Shown here: positions 7,390 to 15,009 of the stretch, in pieces | Position numbering within the stretch: position 1 is the stretch's first letter | How the letters are laid out: the number at the start of each line of letters is the position of its first letter | Origin: DASWRT01 sp036403035 | GTDB taxonomy: Bacteria > Pseudomonadota > Alphaproteobacteria > ATCC43930 > CGMCC-115725 | Direction of reading: 5' to 3' | Length of the DNA stretch: 19,145 nt | Assembly: GCA_036403035.1 (NCBI GenBank) | Contig: DASWRT010000441.1 | Span: 1 to 19,145 of the forward strand | Position numbers and translations under genes: made by a program | The notes under the pieces: model-generated | What the model saw: only the letters and a program-made list of their open reading frames with translations | Told to the model about the DNA's origin: nothing | Database searches by the model: none

Positions 7390-8970
7390 TCAGATCACGA
7401 AGGGCAGGCGTTTGGTCAGGTACGCGGCGAGGCAGCCATAGACCATCACCAGGACGGCCAAACTCGCGATGAACGCGCCGGCATCGATCAGGCGGCGCCG
7501 CCGGTCCGCGGCGGTCAGCAGGGACGTCACCGTACCGATCACGGGCAGTGCGATCGCGGCTTTCAGCGCGGAGACGGAGTCGAAACTGTCGTCGAAGCGC
7601 GAGAGGGCGAAGGCGATGCCCATGCCGGCGGCGAACGCGATGCCGAGGACGGCCGACGCAAGGATGAGACGCGGCGGTGCGCTCGGCGTCGTCGGCAGCG
7701 TCGGCGGGTCGATGATGCGGAACTGCAGTTTATCGCCCCGCGTCTCCACCGCATCCGTGATCTTCGCGGATTCGCGGCGGGAAACCAGCTCCTCGTAGCT
7801 CTTCTTGATCGCGCCGTAGTCGCGGTTGAGGTTCTGGAACTCGGCTTCGATCCGCGGCGCCTGATTGGCGAGCCCCTCAAGCCGCTTCACCTCGTCGGCG
7901 GTGTTGTCGTAGCGACGATGGACCGCGTCGTATGCCGTTTCGAGATCGACCAGCTTGAGCTTGATCTGTTCGTAGACCGTGTTCGGGATCGACGTCCTGG
8001 CCGATTTTCCGCTCGCAGAGGCGGTGCGTTTCTCCTCGGCGGATTTCTGCGCGTATTGCTCGCGCAGCGAGGCGAGAGACTTCTTTGCCGTGATGACGTC
8101 CGGGTGCTGATCGGTGTAGCGCTGCTGCAGGGTGTCGAGCTGCTTCTCGGCGTCGTCGACGCGGGTCTGGAGCGTTTGGAGGGCGGGCGACAGCCGCTCG
8201 CCGGACACGCTGACCGTCGTGCCGGGCGCGTCGACCTGAACGAATTGCGGCACCGAGGCCAGTTCGCGGCGCATCGCTTCGCGGCGGCTCGATACGTCCT
8301 CCATCTCGGCCTTCAGCTCGGTCAGGCGCAGACGCGCCGCCTCACGCCGCTCGTTGTAGGTCCCGGTAGAGCCGAGCACGCCGGAATTTGTTTCCTTGAA
8401 GTTGGCGAGGCGGGCTTCCGCCGTGCGCAGCTGCTTTTCGTAGTCGCCGATCTGCTGGTCGAGGAACGAGCGGGCCTTGTCGATGTCGGCGCGGTTGTTG
8501 CCGATGTTGGTCTCGACGAAGATCGTCAGCAGCGACTGCACGATGCGCTGCGCCCTGGCCGCATCCTTGTCCTGGTAGGCGACGGTGAAGAGGTTGCGGC
8601 CCTGCACCCGCAGCTGCACGCCCTTCGTCAGTTCGGCGATCAGCGCTTCGCGCTGCTGTTCCGTGTGGACCGAGAGGTCGAGGTCGGCCAGCCGGATCAG
8701 CTTCTCGACGTTCGGCCGGCTGAGCAGCGTCCGCTGCATGATGTCGACCTGCTGCGTGACGTTGCCCTCGACCGAAATGCCGCGCAGCAGCGGCGCCAGC
8801 AGCGTGTCGGCGTCGACGTAGATACGGGCCTGCGACTCGTACCGGTTCGGCAGGAACATCACGACGGCCCAACCGGCGATCGCGATCACCCAGGCGATCG
8901 GGACGATCAACCATCGCTTCCGCCATATCTGGCGAAGCAGGGTTCGCAGCTGCTGTTGCAGATCGCTCAT
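7390..8970 (-). CDS. XrtA system polysaccharide chain-length determinant (Wzz/PCP family; TIGR03007 type)
   Basis: A 526-residue inner-membrane polysaccharide co-polymerase that sets EPS chain length and activates the tyrosine kinase. Seen from Met at 8970: MSDLQQQLRTLLRQIWRKRW precedes TM1 (WLIVPIAWVIAIAGWAVVMF). The Wzz motif PNRYESQARIYVDADTLLAP follows, then a long coiled-coil-prone middle rich in Glu, Gln, Arg and Leu. Next is the Pro-rich PPTLPTTPSAPPR before TM2 (LILASAVLGIAFAAGMGIAF), with a further hydrophobic segment near the end (LAVLVMVYGCLAAYL). The frame stays open to TTG 9036, but those 22 extra residues are Ala/Pro-rich and lie within the hairpin-bearing spacer. ATG 8970 gives the usual N-terminus and is preferred. 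Confidence 0.93.
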   Translation of the reverse strand: MSDLQQQLRTLLRQIWRKRWLIVPIAWVIAIAGWAVVMFLPNRYESQARIYVDADTLLAPLLRGISVEGNVTQQVDIMQRTLLSRPNVEKLIRLADLDLSVHTEQQREALIAELTKGVQLRVQGRNLFTVAYQDKDAARAQRIVQSLLTIFVETNIGNNRADIDKARSFLDQQIGDYEKQLRTAEARLANFKETNSGVLGSTGTYNERREAARLRLTELKAEMEDVSSRREAMRRELASVPQFVQVDAPGTTVSVSGERLSPALQTLQTRVDDAEKQLDTLQQRYTDQHPDVITAKKSLASLREQYAQKSAEEKRTASASGKSARTSIPNTVYEQIKLKLVDLETAYDAVHRRYDNTADEVKRLEGLANQAPRIEAEFQNLNRDYGAIKKSYEELVSRRESAKITDAVETRGDKLQFRIIDPPTLPTTPSAPPRLILASAVLGIAFAAGMGIAFALSRFDDSFDSVSALKAAIALPVIGTVTSLLTAADRRRRLIDAGAFIASLAVLVMVYGCLAAYLTKRLPFVI

Positions 8971-9012
8971 GCCGTTGCCATACCCCGAGGAAACCGGTCG
9001 AAAAGCCGGCAA

Positions 9013-9031
9013 GGCGGCCGATAAGGCCGCC
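9013..9031 (-). other. Perfect 7-bp hairpin in spacer upstream of chain-length gene
   Basis: GGCGGCC, a 5-nt loop, then GGCCGCC form a perfect GC stem. It lies about 43 nt upstream of the chain-length ATG and has no downstream U-tract, so it is more likely an mRNA structural element than a terminator. Its function is inferred only. Confidence 0.5.
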
Positions 9032-9080
9032 GCCAAGCAATTCAGACAGTTAAGGACGGTTCGGTTAACATCTGGTGACC

Positions 9081-9109
9081 CCGGAGGCCGCCTTTTTGCG
9101 GCGCTCCGG
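9081..9109 (-). other. Hairpin just after the export-protein stop codon
   Basis: On the minus strand CCGGAG-C-GCCGC pairs with GCGGC-CTCCGG around an AAAAAG loop, giving 11 bp with a single bulged C. It starts 8 nt after the stop of the export lipoprotein. No run of U follows, so full termination is unlikely. Attenuation or protection of the upstream mRNA 3' end is possible and would let export protein and chain-length protein be made in different amounts. Confidence 0.5.
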
Positions 9110-9117
9110 AATCCCGG

Positions 9118-9756
9118 CTAGAACCAGCTTTGCGGAATGATCAGCACGTCGCCCGGCATCATCCGCGTATTGGCGGAGACATCGCCGTCCTTCAGCAGAT
9201 CGCTTAGGCGGACGGTCATCGACTTGCTCTGCCCGTTCTCCTGCCGCACGATCACCGCGCGGTTGCCGGAGGCGTACTTGGTCAGCCCGCCGACCGAGAT
9301 CATCACGTCGAGCAGGGACATGTTGGCGCGATAGGCGATCGCCTGCGGCTTGGCCGCCTCGCCGACGACGCGGATCTGCTGCGCGAACGGACCGTTGAAG
9401 CTGGTGACGATCACGTTGACGATCGGATCCTGAACGTACTGCTTCAGCTTCCCTTCGAGATCGCGCGCGAGCTGCGCCGGGGTCTTGCCGACGGCCGGCA
9501 TGTCCTCGACGAGCGGTACCGAAATGCGGCCGTCCGGACGCACCGGCACGGTCGTGCTCAGCTCCGGATTGCGCCAGACGAACACCTGAAGTTGGTCGTC
9601 CGGGCCGATCATGTATTCGCTGCTGTCGACGGAGTTCGCGGTCGCCATGGTCTGGCCGGCGCCGTCGGTGACGTTCGTGCTTCCGCCGGCGCAGGCGGTC
9701 AGAAGCATCAGGCCGGCGAGCGTCGAAACGAGCATCGCCAGGGTCGAGGTTCTCAT
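9118..9756 (-). CDS. XrtA/PEP-CTERM polysaccharide export lipoprotein (Wza-like; TIGR03027 type)
   Basis: A 212-residue outer-membrane export protein of the OPX/Wza group, expected to form or gate the EPS exit channel. Seen: a lipoprotein signal MRTSTLAMLVSTLAGLMLLT ending in lipobox LTAC (Cys22). YMIGPDDQLQVFVWRNPELS begins the Poly_export domain (48-67), with VRPDGRISVPLVEDMPAVGK (72-91) and a C-terminal SLBB-like region ending MPGDVLIIPQSWF. It is shorter than classical Wza, as expected for this subfamily, and the barrel protein at 4787-6427 may complete the channel. ATG 9756 has GAGGA 9 nt upstream. It heads the second block of the operon, following a 130-bp spacer with a promoter candidate. 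Confidence 0.95.
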   Translation of the reverse strand: MRTSTLAMLVSTLAGLMLLTACAGGSTNVTDGAGQTMATANSVDSSEYMIGPDDQLQVFVWRNPELSTTVPVRPDGRISVPLVEDMPAVGKTPAQLARDLEGKLKQYVQDPIVNVIVTSFNGPFAQQIRVVGEAAKPQAIAYRANMSLLDVMISVGGLTKYASGNRAVIVRQENGQSKSMTVRLSDLLKDGDVSANTRMMPGDVLIIPQSWF

Positions 9757-9824
9757 TCCCTAAAATCCTCGGCTACAGGTGCGTGATCAACGGCGCCGGC
9801 AGTGTCGGGGGCGACGCCGAGATG

Positions 9825-9852
9825 CGTATAACCGCATTTATTGGCGCGTAAA
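9825..9852 (-). promoter_or_regulatory. Candidate sigma-70-type promoter for the export/assembly block
   Basis: On the minus strand TTTACG (9847-9852) and TATACG (9825-9830) are separated by 16 nt. Each matches the -35 and -10 consensus at four of six positions. The site lies in the 130-bp gap after prsR, locally AT-richer than its surroundings. Transcription would begin near 9818, leaving a leader of about 60 nt before the export gene. No GG-N10-GC sigma-54 element was found in the spacer by eye. Confidence 0.35.
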
Positions 9853-9886
9853 AGTTGTTCGTCCCTTAACGGCAGAAAAATAGCTA

Positions 9887-11239
9887 CTAAATCCCGTGCT
9901 CTTCCATAAGGTTGTATAATGTCGGACGGCTTACGCCAAGAAGTTTTGCCGCCTTGGACAGGTTGCCGCCGCTCTGCGCCATCGCCAAGTGCAGTACTTC
10001 GCGCTCGGCGCGCGTGCGCGCCTCGCGCAGGTCGAGGATCTTCTCCTCCACCTCAGTCGCCGCGAGATCGAGGTCGGCGGCAGAGATCATCTGTCCTTCG
10101 GCCATCACGATGGCGCGCTTGACCCGGTTTTCCAGTTCGCGGACGTTGCCGCGCCACGGATGAGCCGACATCGCGGCGATCCCGTCCGGCGTGAAGCCCC
10201 GCACGTTCTTGCTGAAATGCTCGTTGAACTTGTTCACGAAGAACCGGGCGAGCACCGACACGTCGTTCGTGCGCTCGCGCAGCGGCGGCACGTTCACGAC
10301 GATCTCGTTGAGCCGGTAGAACAGATCCTCGCGGAACACGCCGTCCTGGATGCGCGCGGCGAGATCCTGGTTCGTCGCGCAGACGATCCGCACGTCCACC
10401 TGGATCTGCTGGCGGCCGCCGATCCGCTCGATGATGCGGTTCTGGAGGAAGCGCAGCAGCTTCACCTGCAACGGCTGCGGGATGTCGCCGACCTCGTCGA
10501 GGAACAGCGTGCCGCGGTTCGCGCTCTCGATCTTGCCGATCGTCTGCTTGACGGCTCCGGTGAACGCGCCCTTTTCGTGCCCGAACAGCTCGCTTTCGAG
10601 GAGCGTCTCCGGGATCGCCGCGCAATTGATCGCGACGAAGGGCTGCTTGGCGCGGCGGCTCAGCCGGTGGATCGCTTCGGCCAGCAGCTCCTTGCCGGTC
10701 CCGCTCTCGCCGAGGACCATCACCGACACGTCGGTCGGCGCGATCTTCTCGATGGTCCGGCAGACCTTCAGCATCTCCGGGCTGCTGGCGATGATGCCGT
10801 CGATCGGCGACATCTGCGTCAGCGCCGAGAGGCGCCGGTTCTCGGCCTCGAGTCCGTAGAGCCGCTGGGCGCGCTCGATGATCAGCCGCAGCGTGTCGAT
10901 CTGCACCGGCTTCTGATAGAAATCGTAGGCGCCGAGCGACACGGCGCGCAGCGCGTGCTCCCGTCCCTCGTTGCCGCTGGCGACGATCGCCTTGGTCTCC
11001 GGCGCAGCGCTCAGCACCGCCTCCAGCAGCGCCAGCCCCTCGGTCGCGCCGTCCGGGTCCGGCGGCAGGCCGAGATCGAGCACCACGACGGGCGGCCGCT
11101 CGGCGGCGAAGATCGACAGCGCCTTCTCGCGCGTGTTCGCGATGAAGAGCTGATGTCCCGAGAAGGACCATTTGTATTGCCGGCACAGTCCCTCGTCGTC
11201 TTCGACGATCAGGAGCTTCGGCCTGTCCTCGTTTGTCAT
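9887..11239 (-). CDS. prsR: PEP-CTERM-box sigma-54 response regulator PrsR
   Basis: A 450-residue NtrC-type activator. PrsR is known in other bacteria to work with sigma-54 and PrsK to switch on PEP-CTERM protein genes. Seen: a receiver domain (residues 7-125) with acidic pocket EDD (13-15), phospho-acceptor Asp55 in VVVLDLGLPP and Lys110 in YQKPV. The AAA+ domain has Walker A GESGTGKE (177-184), the sigma-54 contact loop GAFTGA (224-229) and Walker B GTLFLDEVGD (243-252). A Fis-type helix-turn-helix ends the protein (GGNLSKAAKLLGVSRPTLYN, 424-443). All key residues are intact, so it should be a phosphorylation-controlled, sigma-54-dependent activator. ATG 11239 lies 4 nt after the prsK stop. 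Its targets are probably partly outside this window. Confidence 0.97.
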   Translation of the reverse strand: MTNEDRPKLLIVEDDEGLCRQYKWSFSGHQLFIANTREKALSIFAAERPPVVVLDLGLPPDPDGATEGLALLEAVLSAAPETKAIVASGNEGREHALRAVSLGAYDFYQKPVQIDTLRLIIERAQRLYGLEAENRRLSALTQMSPIDGIIASSPEMLKVCRTIEKIAPTDVSVMVLGESGTGKELLAEAIHRLSRRAKQPFVAINCAAIPETLLESELFGHEKGAFTGAVKQTIGKIESANRGTLFLDEVGDIPQPLQVKLLRFLQNRIIERIGGRQQIQVDVRIVCATNQDLAARIQDGVFREDLFYRLNEIVVNVPPLRERTNDVSVLARFFVNKFNEHFSKNVRGFTPDGIAAMSAHPWRGNVRELENRVKRAIVMAEGQMISAADLDLAATEVEEKILDLREARTRAEREVLHLAMAQSGGNLSKAAKLLGVSRPTLYNLMEEHGI

Positions 11240-11243
11240 GACT

Positions 11244-13334
11244 TCACGCGACCAAAGAACTATTCGATTGCTGGACGGGAGCGACTGCCGGAAGCACCAT
11301 TCGCATCGTCGTGCCGACGCCGACTTGGCTGATCACGTGAAGATCTCCGCCGGCCGCCCTGGCGATTTCGCGCGATTGGTAGACTCCAATACCGTAGCCC
11401 TCGCTTTTTGTCGATTGGAAGGGGCGGAAAAGGCCGTTGCGGATGAACGCCGCCGACATGCCCGGCCCCTGGTCGCGGATCTCGATCGTGATGCGGTCCC
11501 GCTCGCGCAGCGTGCGGGCGAAGACCGGCGTGTCCGGCGGCGAGACCTCGATCGCGTTGTTGAGGATGTGGCCGACGGCGGCGCGCAACTGTTCCGCCGT
11601 GATCGCCACCCGCGTCTCCATTTCGTCGAGGTCGAGCACGACCTCCACGTCCTGCCGCGCACGCTTCGCCACGAGGTCGGCGAGGACGGCGGACGGGTCG
11701 ACGAGATCCTGCGCGGCCGTGCCCTGGCCGTCCGTCTTCAGCTGCGCCATCAGCTTGTTCATGCTGACGAGCGAGTGCTGCACGGTCTGGAGCACGTCGC
11801 GCTGGAATTCCGGATTGTCGCCGTGCTGCTCGGCATTCGCGACGATGAGGCCGAGCTGGCTTGCGATCGTCTTGATGTCGTGGACGACGAAGGCGAAACG
11901 CTTGCTGTAGTCCTGGAAGCGCTGCGCGTCGGTCAGCGCGTGCGTGGCCTGCTCCTCGGCAAGGTAGCTCGCCGCCTGCCGGCCGACGATGCGCAGCAGG
12001 TTGTAGGTCTCCCAGTCGATGTCGGTCTTGGCGCGCGGCGCCGTCACGACGATGAAGCCGATGATCCGGTCGAGGTGCGCCAGAGGGATCGCAAGCCACG
12101 CGCCGGCGATCTCGTCCAGCCAGGCCGGCAGCGCCGCTGCCGTCGCGCCGTCACCGTCGCCGGGGGTGGCGGCGGCCGTCGGCAGTTCGAGGATCCAGCC
12201 GCCGCCGCGGAACTGCGCGACGAAGGCGCCGCCGTCCGGCTCGCCGGCGAAGAACGGCCTCGTGTTCCAGAACGCGCGCGGCACGAAGCCGCCCTGCGCG
12301 GTCTCCTTCGTCCAGAGCACGCCGGCCGGGCTGTCGACGATGTTCGCGACGGCGCGGATCACGCGGATCGGCAGGTCGTTGCCGTCATCCTTCGCCGAAA
12401 GGACGTCGATGAAGCGCTGCCACTCCCGCCGGTAGTCGTAGCGGTAGCTGAAGAAGTGCCGGCTCACCAGGAGCTTGATCCGGGAGCGGGCGCCGCGCGA
12501 GACGAGCACCGCCGCGAGGCTGAGCAGCGCGGCCGAGACGAACGTCGTCTGCAGCGTCGCGCCCCAGTTCCCGGTGAACTCGCGGATCAGGTACGCGGTT
12601 CCCGCGACGTTCAGCAGGAACACGCCGGCCGCGACCAGCGTGGCGGTGTGGAAGACGATCTCGCGCGAGACGTGGATGTCGACGCGCCAGTTGCGGCTCC
12701 GCGCCGCCGAGACCGCGATCAGCGGGACCACCAGCGCGTTGACCAGCCCGCGGCTATCGAAGAGCGTCGGGGAGATGCGGTGGAACAGCAGGGCGTCCGA
12801 GTAGAGGAAGATGTCGAACGCGGCTCGCCCGATGACCGCGATGCAGTAGAACTTGATGTGCCAGCGCCCGCCCTCGCCGGTATTGCGGTAGAGATTTTCG
12901 ACCAGGAGGATGTCGATCACCGCCAGCATCATGCGGAGGACGATCTGTCCCAGCGTCAGGTCGACGACGCTGACCGGCTGGCCGCGGAGGGCGACCTCGA
13001 AGGCGGCCAAGGCTGCTACGGCGGCGGCGCCGATCGCGATCCGCCGCGGCTGCAGGCGGTCGCGCAACGCCGTGTCGGGTCCGCTGCCGCGGAGCAGCAG
13101 GTGCGCCGTGAAGCCGAGCCAAGCGCATGTCCGGATCAGCTCGACCATGCGCGCCTCGGCCGGCATCGGCAGCCAGTCCTGGACCGCGATCGAAAAGCCC
13201 CATGCCGCGGTCAGGCCGCAGCATGCCATCAGGTAGCGGGCGGTCCCGCCGACATTGCCGCGCAGTGCGATCAGCGCCAGCAGAACGAGATTGATCGCTC
13301 CGCAGGCGCCGTACGTGATCGCCGAGATCGACAA
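11244..13334 (-). CDS. prsK: XrtA/PEP-CTERM system sensor histidine kinase PrsK
   Basis: A 696-residue membrane sensor kinase, cognate to the PrsR encoded next. Seen: roughly the first 280 residues hold multiple hydrophobic segments. A GAF-like domain follows (about 305-460), then the dimerisation helix with His485 in FAFVVHDIKT. The ATPase has N-box HILNNAIE (589-596), G1 DQGPGM (621-626) and G2 GYGIGVY (646-652). The start is TTG at 13334: the resulting MSISAITYGACGAINLVLL matches how family members begin, and no nearby ATG gives a complete first membrane helix. The Shine-Dalgarno is weak, so low translation or coupling to the glycosyltransferase gene, whose stop is 19 nt upstream, is likely. 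The stimulus is unknown. Confidence 0.96.
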   Translation of the reverse strand: MSISAITYGACGAINLVLLALIALRGNVGGTARYLMACCGLTAAWGFSIAVQDWLPMPAEARMVELIRTCAWLGFTAHLLLRGSGPDTALRDRLQPRRIAIGAAAVAALAAFEVALRGQPVSVVDLTLGQIVLRMMLAVIDILLVENLYRNTGEGGRWHIKFYCIAVIGRAAFDIFLYSDALLFHRISPTLFDSRGLVNALVVPLIAVSAARSRNWRVDIHVSREIVFHTATLVAAGVFLLNVAGTAYLIREFTGNWGATLQTTFVSAALLSLAAVLVSRGARSRIKLLVSRHFFSYRYDYRREWQRFIDVLSAKDDGNDLPIRVIRAVANIVDSPAGVLWTKETAQGGFVPRAFWNTRPFFAGEPDGGAFVAQFRGGGWILELPTAAATPGDGDGATAAALPAWLDEIAGAWLAIPLAHLDRIIGFIVVTAPRAKTDIDWETYNLLRIVGRQAASYLAEEQATHALTDAQRFQDYSKRFAFVVHDIKTIASQLGLIVANAEQHGDNPEFQRDVLQTVQHSLVSMNKLMAQLKTDGQGTAAQDLVDPSAVLADLVAKRARQDVEVVLDLDEMETRVAITAEQLRAAVGHILNNAIEVSPPDTPVFARTLRERDRITIEIRDQGPGMSAAFIRNGLFRPFQSTKSEGYGIGVYQSREIARAAGGDLHVISQVGVGTTMRMVLPAVAPVQQSNSSLVA

Positions 13335-13353
13335 GGACGGGCGGCGGCGCGGG

Positions 13354-14766
13354 CTACCGCGCGCCCTCCGGCCAGAGGATCACGCGCACCGTCTGGATCA
13401 GCACGATGAGGTCGAGGAAGAGCCCGCGGTTCTTCACGTAGTAAAGGTCGTAGGCGAGCTTCTCGCGCGCGTCCTCCAGCGAGGCGCCGTAGGGATAATT
13501 GATCTGCGCCCAGCCGCTGATCCCCGGCTTGACCGAGTGGCGCTCGTTGTAGAAGGGGATCTTCTCCTTGAGCTGCTCGACGAAGACGGGCCGTTCCGGC
13601 CGCGGTCCGATGAAGCTCATGTCGCCGATCAGCACGTTGAAGATCTGCGGCAGCTCGTCGATCCGCACCTTGCGGATCAGGGCGCCGACGCGGGTGACGC
13701 GCGGGTCGCGCTCGGCCGCCCACTGCGCGCCGTCCTTCTCGGCGTCGATGCGCATGCTGCGGAACTTGAAGACCTTGAAGGTCCGGCCGTTCAGCCCGAC
13801 CCGCTCCTGGCAATAGAAGATCGGCCCTGGGCTTTCGAACTTGATCAGGATCGCCGTCACGATCAGCAGCGGCAGCGACGCGAGCAGGAAGATCATGCTG
13901 ACGCCGATGTCGAAGGTCCGCTTGATCGCGTTGAACAGCCAGCCCGTGCGGAACCCGTCGGAATAGATCAGCCAGCTCGGCTGCAACGCGTCGAGATCGA
14001 GCTTGCCGTTCTCGCGTTCCCAGAAGGTCAGGTAGTCGACGACCGAGATGCCCTGAGTCTTGCAGTGCAGCAGGTGGTGAACCGGCAGGCCCCGCCGGTC
14101 GTCCGCCGCGACGACGATCTCGCTCACGCGGTAGCGCGCGCCCAGCTCGGCCAAGGACTCGATCGCGGACAGGCTGCATTCCTCGGTCTCGCGGTCGATG
14201 TCGACGATCGTCCGGCGATCCTGGACGGCGAGGAACATCGACACGTTGAAGTAATAATTCGTATGCGAGGCGACGAGCTGGCGGATGCGCGCCTCGCGCT
14301 CGCCGGTACCGAGGACGAAGATCCGCTTCTTGAACGCGTCGAGGTCCGCGACGTTGAGGAACACGGCGCGGGTCACGAGGACGCAGAGCAGCCAGACGAT
14401 GACGGTCTTGAGATACCAGAACGACCAGACATCGATCGAAATCGAGAATAAATCGTTCACGAAAAGCGTAAAAATGAAGAGAATGGGCGTGATGAGAGTG
14501 AAGACGAGCATCATCTTGATCGTCATCACGCGGTAATCGAGGAAAACGTCGTAATTATACAGCCCGACGGCAAGCATGCCGATGACCGCGAGCGTCGACA
14601 GCACGACGGAGAACGAGCCGAATGCGGGCTCGATCATGTAGACCCACTTGCCGTGATCGGCCGAAAGCAGGAAATAGCCGTAGATCGCCGCCGACATCAG
14701 CGTGACCTCGATGGCCACAAGGATGATCGTCGAGGCAGGGATGAAGTGCCTGAAAATTCTCAGCAT
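13354..14766 (-). CDS. XrtA-associated polyprenyl glycosylphosphotransferase (EPS-initiating; TIGR03013 type)
   Basis: A 470-residue inner-membrane enzyme that should start the EPS repeat unit by moving a sugar-1-phosphate from a nucleotide sugar to undecaprenyl phosphate. Seen: four N-terminal membrane segments (about 12-34, 51-69, 84-104, 118-138), then a Rossmann-like domain beginning KKRIFVLGTGEREARIR (146-162). The C-terminal catalytic domain has a membrane segment (285-308), PGPIFYCQERVGLNG (313-327), KFRSM (334-338), DELPQ (370-374), GPRPERP (387-393) and KPGISGWAQINYPYG (413-427). These are the conserved motifs of the family. ATG 14766 heads the operon. Codons 67-115 are locally AT-richer, which fits their membrane-segment composition. 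The sugar is probably a hexose phosphate, but specificity cannot be read. Confidence 0.96.
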   Translation of the reverse strand: MLRIFRHFIPASTIILVAIEVTLMSAAIYGYFLLSADHGKWVYMIEPAFGSFSVVLSTLAVIGMLAVGLYNYDVFLDYRVMTIKMMLVFTLITPILFIFTLFVNDLFSISIDVWSFWYLKTVIVWLLCVLVTRAVFLNVADLDAFKKRIFVLGTGEREARIRQLVASHTNYYFNVSMFLAVQDRRTIVDIDRETEECSLSAIESLAELGARYRVSEIVVAADDRRGLPVHHLLHCKTQGISVVDYLTFWERENGKLDLDALQPSWLIYSDGFRTGWLFNAIKRTFDIGVSMIFLLASLPLLIVTAILIKFESPGPIFYCQERVGLNGRTFKVFKFRSMRIDAEKDGAQWAAERDPRVTRVGALIRKVRIDELPQIFNVLIGDMSFIGPRPERPVFVEQLKEKIPFYNERHSVKPGISGWAQINYPYGASLEDAREKLAYDLYYVKNRGLFLDLIVLIQTVRVILWPEGAR

Positions 14767-15009
14767 GGCTCAAAGGTTCTTGCTTCGGTGCGGGTTGCGG
14801 AAATGCGGGCGCGCCGCCTCAACCAACCACGTCGGCGTACGGCGCATTTTATATGCAAAACCTTTACGGGTCGCTACTCTCCTTTGTGGCAACCTCCGGG
14901 CGTGCCCGTGCGGTGAGAGATCCGGGCTTAGTTTACGGCGCGATGGTGACCGAATGTTTAACCATAGCGGTTGAATCTTTCGCCTTTGACGACAGGCTCT
15001 TCACCGGCG
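14767..15009 (-). promoter_or_regulatory. Divergent intergenic region holding the EPS operon promoter (inferred)
   Basis: These 243 bp separate the divergent EPS operon and ydcF-like gene and are AT-richer than the rest of the window, so promoters for both should lie here. The best minus-strand -10 candidate is TATAAA (plus positions 14848-14853), but no convincing -35 lies at 16-18 nt spacing. No well-matched sigma-54 site was found on the minus strand. No operator could be assigned. Confidence 0.4.

Noticed and set aside
7066..9024. Plus-strand open frame of 652 codons opposite the kinase and chain-length genes
   Set aside because: Antisense artefact; low-complexity Arg/Gly/Asp product and no independent promoter or ribosome site.
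8971..9036. TTG-initiated extension of the chain-length protein by 22 residues
   Set aside because: The added residues are not family-like and lie in the hairpin-containing spacer. ATG 8970 gives the expected N-terminus.
11172..13409. Plus-strand open frame of 745 codons opposite prsK
   Set aside because: It mirrors the prsK codons with the same Arg/Asp-rich composition. No start signal or domain is seen, while prsK on the other strand has every kinase motif.
13255..14451. Plus-strand open frame of 398 codons opposite the glycosylphosphotransferase
   Set aside because: Antisense artefact; the other strand carries all conserved transferase motifs.
14554..14559. Perfect TATAAT on the minus strand within the glycosylphosphotransferase gene
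   Set aside because: It encodes part of Leu-Tyr-Asn-Tyr in a membrane-domain loop, and its best -35 at 17 nt (TCGGCA) is only a partial match. An internal promoter cannot be excluded but is not supported.
14887..14900. Possible sigma-54 site upstream of the ydcF-like gene (GG-N10-GC on the plus strand)
   Set aside because: The -24 half (TGGCA) is good but the -12 half reads GGGC rather than TTGC, and single GG-N10-GC matches are expected by chance at this GC content.
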